Positions 20,987-33,535 of a stretch of DNA of 64,000 nucleotides are shown here, piece by piece. The position numbers and the translations under genes are program-made. This DNA is from Agapanthus africanus (lineage: Eukaryota > Streptophyta > Magnoliopsida > Asparagales > Amaryllidaceae). Position 1 is the first letter of the stretch. The number at the start of each line of letters is the position of its first letter. Location: positions 229,695,138 to 229,759,137 of the forward strand of contig JASDDO010000018.1 of assembly GCA_030015575.1 (NCBI GenBank), in the 5' to 3' direction. The notes under the pieces are model-generated. The model did not search any database and was not told the DNA's origin. It was given only the letters and a program-made list of their open reading frames with translations.

Positions 20987-23900
20987 CTAAGGCCATGTAC
21001 TGGCGTATCGAAGATCTATCATCTCGATCAGCCGCTCGAACTGAGTCTGGGGCAAGGCCTTAGTGAATGGATTTGCTGTGTTATCTTCTGAAGCAACCCT
21101 CCGAACCTCGATCTCCTGGCGATCCACGATCTCCCTGATCAGGTGATACCGCCTTAAGATGTGTCTGGATTTCTGATGGGACCTGGGTTCCTTCGCTAAA
21201 GCTATAGCCCCATTGTTGTCGCAATACAGAGGTATTGGGTCAACAATGGACGGAACCACCTGAAGTTCTCTCAAGAACTTCCTCATCCAGACAACTTCTT
21301 TTGCGACATCAGATGCAGCGATGTATTCCGCTTCCATAGTCGAGTCAGCAACGGTTTCCTGTTTGGAGCTTTTCCAACACACTGCCCCTCCATTGAGGGT
21401 AAAGACAAAACCCGACATGGACATGGAATCATCCTTGTCACTCTGGAAGCTGGAGTCAGCAAAAGCCTCAATCTGGAGGTCTTTTCCGCCATACACCAAG
21501 AACATCTCCTTAGTCCTTCTCAGGTACTTGAGAATGTTCTTTACTGCTATCCAATGTTTCTCCCCAGGGTTTGACTGATACCTGCTTACCACACTCAGTG
21601 CATAAGCCACATTCGGTCTGGTACACAACATCGCATACATTATAGAGCCTACCGCAAAAGCGTAGGGTATAATAGACATGCGATCCCTCTCCAAATCAGT
21701 CTTGGGAGACATCTCTTTGGAGAGGGTGATCCCGTGACAAGCCGGTAGATTACCGCGCTTGGAATCTTTCATACTGAATCTCTTCAGTATGGTGTCGATG
21801 TACCTGGACTGTGAAAGTCCTAATATCCTCTTGGATCTGTCACGGTAGATCCGGATACCCAGAATGTATGAGGCATCACCCAGGTCTTTCATGGAGAACC
21901 TGTGTGACAAGAACCCCTTGACAGATTGTAGCATAGGAATGTCATTTCCTATTAAGAGAATGTCATCCACGTATAAAACGAGGAATACTACAGTTCTCGC
22001 TACAAATCTACAATAGATGCATGGTTCATCTGGATTTTTGATAAAGACAAATTCCTTGACCGTCTCATCAAAACAGATGTTCCAACTCCGCGATGCCTGC
22101 TTTAGTCCATAAATGGACTTAAGCAATTTGCACACCTTTCCGCTGCTCCCACTCTGAATGAAACCCTCTGGCTGATCCATATAGACACACTCCTCTAAAT
22201 GTCTATTTAGAAAAGCTGTCTTTGCGTCCATCTGCCAAATCTCATAATCGTGGAAAGCATCAATGGCAAGAAGGATCCGAATAGATTTCAGCATAGCTAC
22301 TGGAGAAAAGGTTTCGTCATAGTCCAAACCAGGTCGCTGACGAAAACCCTTTGCTACCAGTCTAGCTTTATAGGTCTCAACCTGTCCATCTACACCAATC
22401 TTCCTTTTGAAGATCCACTTGCATCCTACGAGTTTTACCCCATCTGGAGCAATGTCCAACGTCCATACTTTGTTGGTGTACATGGACTCCATTTCGGTCC
22501 GCATTGCATCCAGCCATTTTACCGAGTCGACGCTCTGGATGGCTTGCTGGAAGTTAGTAGGCTCATCAAAGTCTATGATGCAATCCTCTCTATTCCCGTC
22601 AATGAGAAAACCGTAGTATCTCTCGGGCGGATGAGACTGCATACTACTCCTGCGGAGTGGCATGGGAATGTCCTGATCTTTCGAACCCTCTGGTTCTACT
22701 AAGCTTTCAGTAATAGCTCGTGGTTCTGGAATTTCTTCCAGTTCTATTGCGCTCCCGCTTAATTCTTTTTCTATGAACTGGTGTTCTAGAAAGTTGGCAT
22801 GGCGAGAAACAAACACCTTTTGTTCCTCTTCGCAATAGAAGAAATATCCCTTGGAGTTCTTTGGATATCCCACAAACTTGCACTGTACGGAGCATGCCTC
22901 GAGCTTGTCCGCATGCTGCTTTTTTACAAAAGCTGGACATCCCCATGTCTTAATGTGATTAAGATAGGGTCTCTTCCCACACCACATCTGATATGGTATA
23001 GTAGGCACAGTCTTAGTTGGAACTCGGTTCAAAAGGTATGCAGCTGATTCTAGCGCATATCCCAGAACGATCGCGGTAACTCAGCGTTACTCATCATGGA
23101 CCGTACCATATCCAATAGGGTTCAGTTCCGTCTCTCCGATACACCGTTATGTTGCGGAGTGTATGGAGGAGTAAGCTGAGAGAGAATTCCATTCTCTTTT
23201 AAGTAACCCAGGAACTCGGCACTCAAGTATTCACCACCTTGATCAGATCTCAGTGCCTTGATACTTTTGCCTGTTTGTTTTTCTACTTCATTCTTATATT
23301 CCTGGAATTTTTCAAAAGCCTCGGATTTATGTTTCATTAAGAAAACATAACCGTACCTTGAAAAGTCATCTGTAAAAGTAATGAAGTAAGAATAACCGCT
23401 TCGCGCATGTGTAGACATAGGACCGCACACGTCGCTGTGTACGAGTCCCAAGAGCTCGCTCGCTCTTACTCCGTGTCCAGTGAACGGAGTCTTTGTCATC
23501 TTTCCTTTGAGATAGGATTGACAAGTTGCATATGATTGATATTCGAACGGATCCAAATATCCATCTGTATGTAACTTAGTCAACCTTCTCTCATTGATGT
23601 GACCCAGTCTACAATGCCATAAGAAAGTTTTATTGATTTCTGGAGACTTTCTTTTGTGTGTATTCTGGACATTGAAAATCTGTGGTTGGTTTAATATGTA
23701 TATACCGTTGTTCAATGTACCTGACCCAATCAAAACTTGATTAAGGTGAATGTTCACTACATTACTTACAAATGCAAATTCATAACCTTCTTTAGATAAT
23801 AAAGATACAGAAATGATATTACAGGTTGCATTTGGTACATAATAACAACTACGCAAAACCAAAAAGTGTCCATCCGACAATCCCAGGTGATAGTCCCCCA

Positions 23901-24936
23901 CGGCCTCAGCATCCATGCTAGCACCGTTTGCAACTCTGAGGGTCATGTCACCTGCCTTCAAAACTCTACGCTTTCTCAACGCCTGCAAAGAATTACAGAT
24001 ATGAGATCCTGATCCGGTATCCAATACTCAGGATGTAGAGTTTATTGATAGACAATTTTCAATAACATACACACCTGAAGCTGAAGCTGCAACTCGCTTC
24101 AAATCCTGTGTTCTGGCCTTCCAAGCCTTGCAATCCTGTTTCCAGTGACCACTTTTGTGACAATAGAAGCATTCTTCCTTCCCCACCAGCTTTCCCGCTA
24201 TCTTTGTTGCTTTTCCTTTTCCCTTCGTATCCACTTTACTGACACCGCCTCTTGGTTTGGCGGGGGCTTTCTTCTTCTTGCCCTTGGCTTTCGCCCTGGA
24301 CCGAGAAGAGGAAGATCCTCCTACAAACAAAGTGGATGTCTCCCTACCCTTCTGTAGGGTGCCCTCAGCACCCCTCAACATGTTCAGAAGTTCGGAAAGT
24401 TCAACCTCCTTTCCTTGCATGTTGAAGTTAAGAATAAACTGGGCGTAAGTGGAAGGAAGGGACTGGAGAATCAAATCAGTATAGAGTTCATTCTCCAACG
24501 TGGTCCCAAGGTCCGTAAGCTCCTCTATGTAGCCAATCATCTTAAGCACGTGTTCCGCTACCGATGATCCGACGGCCAACCTTGCCGAAAATAACTTCTT
24601 CGACACTTCGTATCTTGCGATACGAGACTGCTCTCCATACAGTTCTTTTGTATGAAGAAATATGGACTCTAGGTCCATATTCTCGTGCCTCCTCTGATGT
24701 TCGTTGTCCATCGAGGCTAGTACGAGGCATCTGGCCTTCGCGCAATCTATTTCCCAGGTCTTGTAGATTTCCCTATCTACGACACTGGTTTTGGGACCTG
24801 AGACAGAGGGAGCTTTGGTGGTAAGGACATACCCCAACTTGTCATAAGTGATTGCCATCTTGACATTCCTGAGCCAATCTTTGTAGTTTGGCCCTGTCAA
24901 TATGTTTTTATCTAGTAATAACTTAAGTCCGGTCAT
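20987..24936 (-). pseudogene. gag-pol: gag-pol of element D, about two breaks
   Basis: Reverse-strand Copia polyprotein region. The start ATG at 24934-24936 gives MTGLKLLLDKNILTGPNY, right after the acceptor-like CAG. Gag occupies about 24200-24936, with zinc knuckle CFYCHKSGHWKQDC near 24130-24175. Protease DTGSGSHICN is near 24000-24024, the HHCC and integrase core about 23120-23620, and reverse transcriptase about 22000-22500 with YVDD at 21962-21973. RNase H is about 21090-21500 with ADSTMEAEYIA. The protein is very close to C in sequence, so D and C are one subfamily. Long stretches remain open; about two breaks. Confidence 0.88.
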
Positions 24937-25434
24937 GTTGAATGGTCGCTGCAATTAGGAGAGAGAAAAGAAACACTTTAGCATGATGCTCTTGCAAGTT
25001 TAGAGTGGTTTTTAGTTTGTCTAAACTGGATGGCTCCCACTGTCTATCGAATCCCTTCTCAAACCGTAAAGAAAGGATTAGTCAGGATCAATCTCACCGT
25101 ACAATACTTGCTTAACCGTTCAGCCAGGCCAGTGTCGGTACTTCGAGGGAGGTTTTCCAACGCTTTCGTGAAGTTCCTTAATTAAGTAACCTCTTTTCCC
25201 TGTGGGCGTAGCCCCGCTAACACCTTTCTAGACACCTACTAAGTTTGTAGCATTGATCATTAAGTGAGAGTTTTCCCGAGGAGTAGCATATACTCACAGT
25301 AGGATCGGGATCCAAATATCATCGTGTGATAAAACCGAAGGAATCCTACCAGAATTATCACACTCCAAATGGTATGCAACGCTAGCAAGTTTCAGTACTT
25401 ATGAAATTCCCGATGTGGATTTTTGCCCCATGCT

Positions 25435-25644
25435 CTTATGACCTTGACTTTGGCCAAAATATCATAAGTCACATGTCAAGTTCTACCCGTCATTCTCCTG
25501 GTTAATTTGGACCCACCCGTACCTACCCTTGACTTTGGCTAAAATGGCAGCACGACTGTTCCAAACCAACGCATCTATCTATGCTGCACATGAATACCCA
25601 ATAGCTACCAATCACTATGCCTTGACTTTGGCCAAAATACATAG
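25435..25644 (-). other. Triple hairpin, leader of D
   Basis: Hairpins at 25435-25468 (CTTATGA/TCATAAG), about 25519-25553, and 25615-25644 (CTATG/CATAG). In RNA sense the loop is CAAA in all three, as in C. The middle copy has a weaker core. Confidence 0.75.
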
Positions 25645-26535
25645 CTTGAATACTTTTTGACCATTCATGTGGAATGACGGAGGGCTACGAATGGTTTTGG
25701 CGAAACCGTGAACGTAGTGAACTTGATATAATCGATGGAACGAGATAGCTTTTAAAAGGAGTGGTTCAAGCTCCGCGTTTAAAAGTTTAGTTTTGAAAAG
25801 AACCGAGTGGTTTTCAAAGTGTTCCAATCGACTTTTACTTGGTTTATTTTCTTGCATTAGTTCTTTAAATGCATCCCATCAATTAATCCTACCATTGCAG
25901 AAAACAACCAAAATATGACGTACGCTTATGCCATTCGCATTCGCCACGGGGCCCCGTCATCACCCGTTAGGTTACTTAACTAACGACAGAGCGGGGGCTG
26001 GGCTAGCGCGGCTGTAAAACATAAGCAACGCCTAAATAGTTATCATATATAAATATATAGCAATGATAGATATTACAGATCACAGACGAATACATTGGAT
26101 ATACTAGGAATCCGCAATCCGTTCGAGCCTGCAACGAAAAGCGGATTACACGGTCGCGGTGAATAGTCAATACCCCACCCAAGACCCCTACGGGTGCGGC
26201 AAACTACCCGCCAAGTACCCGAAGCGAAGCAACCTCCCTCACCACCGTGAGTAGGCCACTCGGCACTTCGAGATACCCGGTAGTTTGTGTACCCCCTCCA
26301 TGGGTCTATCCTAGGAGCAAAAACAGTAAAAAGAATTATACAATGACGGCTACAACCCCGACCCGGTTGTGCGGCCAAACAAATAATAATATTACATCAA
26401 TTTACATATTACAATGAATGAAAGAAAAAGCAACACTCATCTCACATCCACCCCGGCTATTCATCCGCGACAATCCAACCCATTCATATACACATACCAT
26501 CGTCAATCACAGATCACAGATATGTATAACCCCGA

Positions 26536-26557
26536 CTAATCGACATATAGCGATTAG
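26536..26557 (-). other. Leader stem with conserved loop, element D
   Basis: CTAATCG/CGATTAG around CTATATGT in RNA sense. Confidence 0.72.
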
Positions 26558-26758
26558 CCGACGTTCAATACATATAAACATCACAGATATAACCTTTTAG
26601 TCAAAGCATATTGAAGTTCGGAAAAAATACGGATTTATAGGCCCCCAAAAACAAATTTCTATTCTGGAAAATCTGGGCACATATAAACTATCTTAAAAAT
26701 CCTAAAACCAAGCCAGAAATACACTGCACCAAACTCGACCCAGAGAAGAGCCAAGATG

Positions 26759-26804
26759 GCCGCGGTTGCGCGGCAATAGCTTGCTATTGCCGCGGAACCG
26801 CGGC
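26759..26804 (-). other. GC-rich 22-bp hairpin, leader of D
   Basis: Arms 26759-26780 and 26783-26804 around TT, one mismatch in 22 pairs. The inner arm GCAATAGC matches that of H, and the whole has the same place relative to the PBS as in the other elements. Confidence 0.8.
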
Positions 26805-26998
26805 TCTTTGGTCGAATCTTTGGATCGTTTTTTGTGGCTTTCTTCACAAAACCCTGAGATGATTTTTGGAGTACAATTTATTTTGTTTTGAACAGAAAAA
26901 AATTTAACAGAAACTTAGGGTTTTGAAAACTCGGTTTTTCGATTTTTCCGATTTGAACTTCGATACACTTTACTACCAAGCTAGTTTATGTTTAGTTA

Positions 26999-27011
26999 GG
27001 CTCTGATACCA
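26999..27011 (-). other. Primer-binding site, element D
   Basis: Complement reads tggtatcagagcc, one base from the 5' LTR. Confidence 0.94.
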
Positions 27012-27012
27012 C

Positions 27013-29055
27013 TGTAAGTCCACGTTGCCCACCCCGGTACTTGCGGGGAGGCGGAAAACGGAATAAAAATCGAATTTTTATGAGCTTAGGCAACATGGAC
27101 TACACTATGAAGGATCTTTGCTAAACAAAAACAAGCTAAAGCTAACTAGAAACTAGCTAAGTGCTAGAAAGGTTATACCTTGGGCTTTATGTCCTTCTCT
27201 CCTTGCTCCTTGGAGTGGTGGAAGGAGGTCACCTTTGTCGTCTTCTCACGTCGAAGAAAGATCCACCCGAAAGGCTCAACCTTTGGCTTTAACTCCAAGC
27301 TAGAAGTAACTAGGGTGCAAGAAGTGCTAATCCTTGAACCCTAGATGAGAGTAGAGATTATCAAGAGAGGGTTTTTCTCAAGCTCAAGTGTTTCTCAACA
27401 CATGAGAGGGGAGAGCTTGAGGGAGAGGAAGAACAAGAGAGAGAATGTGAATAATAGAATGAGAGAATAATATGAAGCATTCTCTCATATATGTGAATTA
27501 TTGTAATTAGAAAATTAGTAAGATAATTGTCATGGCTTAATCAAGACATGACCATTATCATTTCATTTTTAATGCAAATTGCAAGGATCAAAGAGCATCT
27601 TCCAAATGAAATGATGATGGTCAAAGTGTCAACAAGGTCAACAAGTCAAGATGGGTCAAATGGTCAACAACTATAACCATGCACAATTATTAAACTAATA
27701 TCAATTAACAATAATACACACATAAGCATTAGGGTTAATAAAATGACAACAGTCATTAACCCTAATCAAAGTCCTCTCCCTCTGTCTCAAGCAACTGTGC
27801 ATACGCACCCGTATTCGTGATCCGAGGAACACGAATACAATGAGAAAAAGCCAATCCCAAATCATATACTAGGATCCGGTTTAAACCAAAGCCCGGTAGT
27901 ATAAGTTGTCCGGACAGCAAACGTGCACAAGTGCGCGGATGTGAACGAACCCTGTCGCAAAACCATGCGATCTCTACTCATTTTGCCTGAAGGCGAATAG
28001 CTCTCTGTGTGGGACTCTAAAGACTCGACACTACGCTGGCAGTGGGTTTAACCACAGACCGCAAGCGGCACTAGCTGTACGTAACGGTCCCCAGGTAGAT
28101 GTCGATAAGAAGACTGACGAGGTGAACCCCATCTGAACTCCTACTGAGCCTGTATGTGACAATCTCCGTACAGTCCGGTCTGTTCGTCTGATACATCGCA
28201 TGGCGGGCCTAGGAGGGCGGTGAACGTCAGTCCCCTAATAGCGGTACAAGTCGTGTCGGAGTGTAGCCCAGAACACCCTGAGATAACACTGGAAACCTAC
28301 CAGTATATCTCGCTTGCCCTGGCCAGGGACTACTCGTGTAATGGCTCTCCTGGACACAGCGCGATGTTAACCCCCAATACCGGGAGAGACGAATCCTGTC
28401 TAACCGTCACTGCCTCCAAGTGCTTCGGGACTGCACCCAAAAACTACCTGTTTGCACGACTCCTTTGAGCCGTGGTAGGGTAGCAATCAAAGTGCAGTGG
28501 GAACACACTCGAGGCGAAGTGACAGTGTCAAGTCAGCGGACTAAGCTGTACTCATGTCACCTGGGAACTGATAACTGACGATAGGTATAATACCAACGAA
28601 CAGTTCCCGACGAGTCCTGTCCAGTGTACTCGTAACCTAACGAGCACCCGCATACTATCTCAAGTACGACGTACTGACGGCTGTGGGACAGACCATCTCC
28701 CACGCTGGGATGAGAAGCGCATACGCTAGTCTACTCCGGAGTATCGATGCCCTGTCTCGATAGTCCAACGACTAGGGACCTGTATAAGGATGTGCTTATA
28801 GATCACCCAGCTCCCACGAGTGTGAGCGCCATCACAACACTGGTAATCAAGCAAAGATCCTAAGGGCTCTACTAATATGTATATCAGCGATATGCTAAAA
28901 TAAACACATGCACATATTAAAGCAGAGACAAACCAAGTAGCATACTACCATTTCGAGCAAGATTGTATATACAACTGTGAATATCCCAAGCTTCCATCAA
29001 GTAATATACAAACTAGTATGATACAGTAATGGCCTCTAGGGCATATACACTAACA
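27013..29055 (-). repeat. 5' LTR of element D
   Basis: 2043 bp, reverse orientation, partner of 18935-20972. Donor-like AG|GTATAACC with first intron base at 27178; W-box complement cluster near 27615-27675. Confidence 0.94.
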
Positions 29056-29060
29056 AGACT
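29056..29060. repeat. Target-site duplication of element D, right copy
   Basis: AGACT, matching 18930-18934. Confidence 0.95.
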
Positions 29061-29142
29061 ATGATAGCGCCGGTTTCCTAAAAAGTTTTTGTTTCCGCAT
29101 TTGGCCTCGGATCGACGGCCGGGACGCTACCGTAGACTTACA
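29061..29142 (+). repeat. 3' LTR of element B, piece 3 of 3
   Basis: Last 82 bp of the B LTR, ending taccgtagacttaca like the ends of the LTRs of C and F. With 6695-6874 and 17250-18934 it gives an LTR of about 1.95 kb. AGAGG after it is the probable target duplication, one side only in view. Confidence 0.85.
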
Positions 29143-30403
29143 AGAGGCAACCGCGCAGCTTCACTGCCCGGTCATCCTTAGTGGGCTTCTTACAGCCCCT
29201 CCAACGCTAAAGATCAAAGTCCTCCGTAGAGGCAGCCGAGCAGCTTCTCTGCTCGGCTATCCTTAGCCGGTAGCTTCCCTACTCGCAACGCCAGGGATCA
29301 AAGCCCTTGCCAAGAGGCAACCCAGCAGCTACCCTGCTCGGTTATCCCTGGCGGGTAGCTTCCCTACCGCAACGCCAGGGATCAGAAAGTCCTCCCAGAG
29401 GCAGTCGAGCCCGACCCTCGCTCGGCTATCCCTGGCGGGTAGCTACCTTACCGCAACGCCAGGGATCAGAAAGCCCTCCCAGAGGCAGTCGAGCCTGAGG
29501 ATCCTTCGCTCGGCTATCCTTCAGGACAAAAGCCCTAGCCAAGAGGCACTGGGCAGTAACCCTACCCGGCCAAGGGTCCTTGGTGGGCTTCTTACAGCCC
29601 CTCCCCCGCCATGGACCAAAGTCCTCCCAGAGACAGTCGAGTCCTTGCTCGGCTATCCCCGGCTGGTAGCTTCCTACCACAACCGACAGGGATCAAAGTC
29701 CTCACCCAGAGGCACTGGGCAGTAGCTCTGCTCGGTCCCCGTCCTGAAGGATCAAAGCCCTCGCAAGAGGCAACCGAGCAGCTACCTTGCTCGGTCGTCT
29801 TCGGCTGGTAGCTCCCTACCCATGACGCCAGGGATCGAAGCTCTCGCAAGAGGCATCCGAGCGGCTACCCCGCTCGGTCATCCCAGGCTGGTAGTTGCCT
29901 AACCACGACGCCAGAGATCAAAGCCCTCGCCAAGAGGCAACCGCGCAGCTTCACTGCCCGGTCATCCTTAGTGGGCTTCTTACAACCCCAACTCTAAGGA
30001 TCAAAATCCTCCGTAGAGGCAGCCGAGCAGCTTCTCTGCTCGGCTATCCTTGGCCGGTAGCTTTCCTACTCGCAACGCCAGGGATCAAAGCCCTCGCCAA
30101 GAGGCAACCCAGCAGCTACCCTGCTCGGTTATCCCTGGCGGGTAACTTCCCTACCGCAACGCCAGGGATCAGAAAGACCTCCCAGAGGCAGTCGAGCCTG
30201 ACCTTCGCTCGGCTATCCCTGGCGGGTAGCTTCTCTACCGCAACGCCAGGGATTAGAAAGTCCTCCCAGAGGCAGTCGAGCCCGATCCTCGCTTGGCTAT
30301 CTCTGGCGGGTAGCTTCCCTCCCGCAACGCCAGGGATCAGAAAGCCCTCTCAGAGGCAGTCGAGCCCGAGGATCCCTCGCTCGGCTATCCTTCAGGACAA
30401 AAG
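29143..30403. repeat. E: GC-rich tandem array, about 84-bp units with hairpins
   Basis: About sixteen units, each starting near agaggca; spacing is 84 bp in the regular parts (29313, 29397, 29481) and shorter in variants (29542, 29629). Most units hold two dyads: CCGAGCAG...CTGCTCGG, and a long one with arms ATCCCTGGC and GCCAGGGAT enclosing GGTAG/CTACC. Units from 29143 recur in order from about 29935, so there is a higher-order repeat of about 790 bp. The left edge abuts the B LTR and the right edge breaks inside a unit at the F LTR, so both elements inserted into the array and it is the oldest DNA here. No family recognised. The open frames across it (for example 29895-30446) exist because 84 is a multiple of three. 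Confidence 0.85.
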
Positions 30404-32464
30404 TGCTAGTGTATATGCCCTAGAGGCCATTACTGTATCATACTAGTTTGTATGTTACTTAATGGAAGCTTGGGATATTCACAGTTGTATAAACAATCTT
30501 GCTCAAAATGGTACTATGCTACTTGGTTTGTTTCTACTTCAATATGTGCATGTGTTTCTTTTAGCATATCGCTTATACATATTAGTGGAGCCCTTAGGAT
30601 CTTTGCTTGATTACCAGCGTTGTGATGGTAGTCACACTAGTGGGGCTGGGTAATTTACAAGCACATCCTTATACAGGTCCCTAGTCGTAGGATTATCGAG
30701 ACAGGGCATCGATACTCCGGAGTAGACTAGCATATACGCTTCTCATCCCAGCAGAGGAGATGGTCTGTCCCACAGCCATTAGTACGTCGTACTGGAGATA
30801 GTATGCGGGTGCTCGTTAGGTTACAAGTACTCTGGACAGGACTCGTCGGGAACTGTTGGTTGGTACTATACCTATCGTCAAATAACAGTTCCCAGGTGAC
30901 AGGAGTACAGCTTAGTCCGTCGACTTGACACTGCTACTTCGCCTCGAGTGTGTTCCCACTGTACTTTGATTACTACCCTACCACGGCTCAAAAGAGTCGT
31001 GCAAACAGGTAGTAGTTGGGTGCAGTCCCGAAGCACTTGGAGGCAGTAGCGGTTAGACAGGATTCGACTCTCCCGGTATTGGGGGTTGATATCGCGCTGT
31101 GTCTAGGAGAGCCATTACACAAAGTCCCTGGCCAGGGCAAGCGAGAATTACTGGTAGTGCTTCCAGTAGTTTCTCACGGTGTTCTGGGCTGCACTCCGAC
31201 ACGACTTGTACCGCTATTAGGGGTCTGACATTTATCGCCCCCCTAGGCCCGACATGCGATACTCGTAGACGAACAGACCGGACTGTACGGAGATTGTCAC
31301 ATTCAGGCTCAGTAGGAGTTCGGATGGGTTTTCCTCATCGGCCTTCTTATCGACATCTACCTGGGGACCGTTACGTACAGCTAGTGCCGCTTGCGGTCTG
31401 TGGTTAAACCCACTGCCAGCGTAGTGTCGAGTCTTTAGAGTCCCACACAGAGAGTTTCCCTGCACTGGGCAAAAGGTATAGAGGCCGTATGGTTTTACGG
31501 CAGGGCTACGATCACTTACGTGCACTTGTGCGCGTATGATGTTCGGGCAGACGATACTAGTGGGTTTTGGTTTAAGCCGGATCCTAGCATTGTACGGATG
31601 GATTAGTTTTGTCTTCTGTGCATTCGTATTCTACGGAATGCGGATGCGGGTGTGTATGCACGGTTGTGAGGAGCGAAGAAGGAGGTGCCTTATTTGGGTT
31701 TTGACCGTTGATTCGGTCAAAACCATTATGAGGTGAGGAAAATATTTACTAATCCTTTTAATGATAATTGTGTTATGGCTAATTGTTTTGATCATTTGAC
31801 CATGTTGACAATTTGACCTAGTTGACCATTGTTGACTTGGATATTTCTTGTGAGCTCTAGACTCTTCTTATGGCTTGGATTTAACTTGACATGATAATGT
31901 TCAAATCAATGGAAACCATCACAATTTATCATGACAAAAGAATGGTAATTATTTTTCCAATGGATCATTATTCTCTTCTCATTCTCTCTCTTCAAATGAG
32001 AGCTCCCATGGTTTCCTTCTTCTTCCTCCTCACTAAGAATTCCTAATAGTCTTATGTATTGAGCAAATTAGGTTCTAAATAGACAAACAAACCCATCTTC
32101 TTCTTCTACACCACCTAGGACATCAAGCATGGCAAACTTGTTGTCCTAGTTACCTCGGCTTGAGGTGGAGCTCGGACTATAGACTCTCGGGTGGATCGTC
32201 TTCGACTCTAGGAGGCCGCAGAGGTGACCAAGATCCGGATCAATTCTCGGAGCTTGCATGGACGTGGAGGACAGCGGAGGGAAGAACCGAAGGACCGTTT
32301 TCGTGAGGTATAATCTCCTAAGTATAGTAGATAGAAGCTCTAGTTGTTTGTTAGAAATGGTTTGGCAAAGATCCTCAAGATAGTCTATGTTACCTTGAGA
32401 TAAAATTTGTTTTTTACCTATTCCCCCTCCCCATAAGTACCGGGGAGGGTAACGTAGACTTACA
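30404..32464 (+). repeat. 5' LTR of element F
   Basis: 2061 bp, starts TGCTAGTGTATATGCC (others TGTTAG), ends cgtagacttaca. A perfect inverted repeat GGTTTTGACC/GGTCAAAACC (31697-31706, 31715-31724) carries W-box cores, and more TTGAC cores follow to about 31850. Donor-like GAG|GTATAATC has its first intron base at 32308. Confidence 0.9.
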
Positions 32465-32465
32465 G

Positions 32466-32478
32466 TGGTATCAGAGCC
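32466..32478 (+). other. Primer-binding site, element F
   Basis: tggtatcagagcc, two bases after the LTR end. Confidence 0.94.
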
Positions 32479-32967
32479 TAGCTAAACCATTACTAACATG
32501 TTAGCAAAGTGTTAGAAATTCGATCGCCGGAGAAATCGCAAAAACACGTCAAAACTGCACGTTTTCTGTCGATTTTAAAAACAGGTCCAAAAATTATTTC
32601 AGGGACCTTAAAAATACGTGCAGGCTTTTTGAAGGACACACAAGAAAAACGAGCTCGTGAATCGGTCAGACCGCCGCGGAAGCGCGGCGAAGCCAAGCGT
32701 TTCGCCGCGGATCCGCGGCCAAGTCGACGCCGAGTCAACTCATTTTTCCTGCAGTCTGTCCAGATTTGTATTTTATGATTTTTCTGATACTTTGTTTCTG
32801 CCCAGATTTTGTTGAGTACTGAGTTGTGCTTGGGGTAGTTTCAAATCAAGTCTTCGATCGAAATTCTAAGTACTTTAGCTAATCGGATCTTCTGTGATGT
32901 GATATATGTACTGAACGTCTACTAATCGTTATACGTCGATTAGTGGGGGTTGGATATATCTGTGATC
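32479..32967 (+). other. Leader of element F, first part
   Basis: Contains the GC-rich hairpin (arms 32673-32691 and 32701-32719, 17 of 19 pairs) and the conserved-loop stem CTAATCG/CGATTAG around TTATACGT (32922-32943). G inserts 24 bp after the latter; TGATC (32963-32967) is its likely target duplication. Confidence 0.75.
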
Positions 32968-33535
32968 TGTAGGATTACTAGGCACTCTAATAAGGTTCTG
33001 CAATGCATCAACCATGCCCGTTTAAAATTTTAGCCGTGCCGAATAACCCTAAACAAGATCGTTGCTAGAAAATTAGGGTTTCATATGTTAGTAAACTAAG
33101 TTTACGACTAAGTGAATACGAAATACAACCTTTATAGATCGGTCCTTCACTTCTTTAGCTCCTTGTTGAAGTCTCTTCGCTGCGATCGTGGTTCTCCCGG
33201 ACCCTTGCATGGCTTCACGAGGCGAAAGACGCGTCCTTGCTTGAAGTCTTCGAGACCGAAGATGATCTACGTCGAGGGGATGCCAACTCAAGCTTCTACT
33301 TCACTAACTTGAGAAGTAGTGAAGCAAACACCCTAAACTAAAGTGCTAGTCTAGTAGAGGATGGAGAAATAGGAAGTGAGTTCTCTTTAGAATATTATTT
33401 CTCACAATCTTTCTCACTTTTGATCAAACCCTAGCAAGCTTTTTCTTTTTAACAATGAAGAAGAAGAACAAAAGAAAGAGATGAGAATAATGATCAAGTG
33501 AGTGAGCTAACCATGGTGAGTGAGTATCATATACT
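32968..33535 (-). repeat. 3' LTR of element G, piece 1 of 2
   Basis: Starts TGTAGGATTACTAGGCACTC, matching the reverse LTR starts of J at 51443 and 59617. It is interrupted by H and continues at 43686; total LTR about 2217 bp. Confidence 0.88.
33531..33535. repeat. Target-site duplication of element H, left copy
   Basis: ATACT, repeated at 43681-43685. Confidence 0.95.

Larger units (their letters stand above)
24950..27012 (-). other. Structured leader of element D
   Basis: Same ordered landmarks as in C, read in reverse: acceptor-like CAG at 24949; three TTGGC/GTCAA hairpins at 25435-25644; a long-range stem CAAACTACC/GGTAGTTTG between about 26201 and 26288; a conserved-loop stem at 26536-26557; a GC-rich hairpin at 26759-26804. 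Confidence 0.78.
18935..29055 (-). mobile_element. Element D: Copia retrotransposon with both LTRs
   Basis: 10,121-bp reverse element in the 3' LTR of B, with 5-bp TSDs. LTRs are 2038 and 2043 bp with about thirty differences by eye (about 1.5%), roughly half a million years at the rate used for C. PBS, leader, gag-pol and polypurine tract are all present. The coding region has about two breaks. Confidence 0.95.
30404..32967 (+). mobile_element. Element F: Copia retrotransposon, 5' part
   Basis: Forward element with 5' LTR, PBS and the first 500 bp of its leader, interrupted at 32967 by element G; the rest lies beyond the right edge. AAAAG (30399-30403) is the likely target duplication inside the tandem array. 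No coding part is visible. Confidence 0.88.

Noticed and set aside
29307-29849. Open frames on both strands of the tandem array
   Set aside because: A unit length divisible by three keeps frames open by chance; no start context or domain supports a gene.
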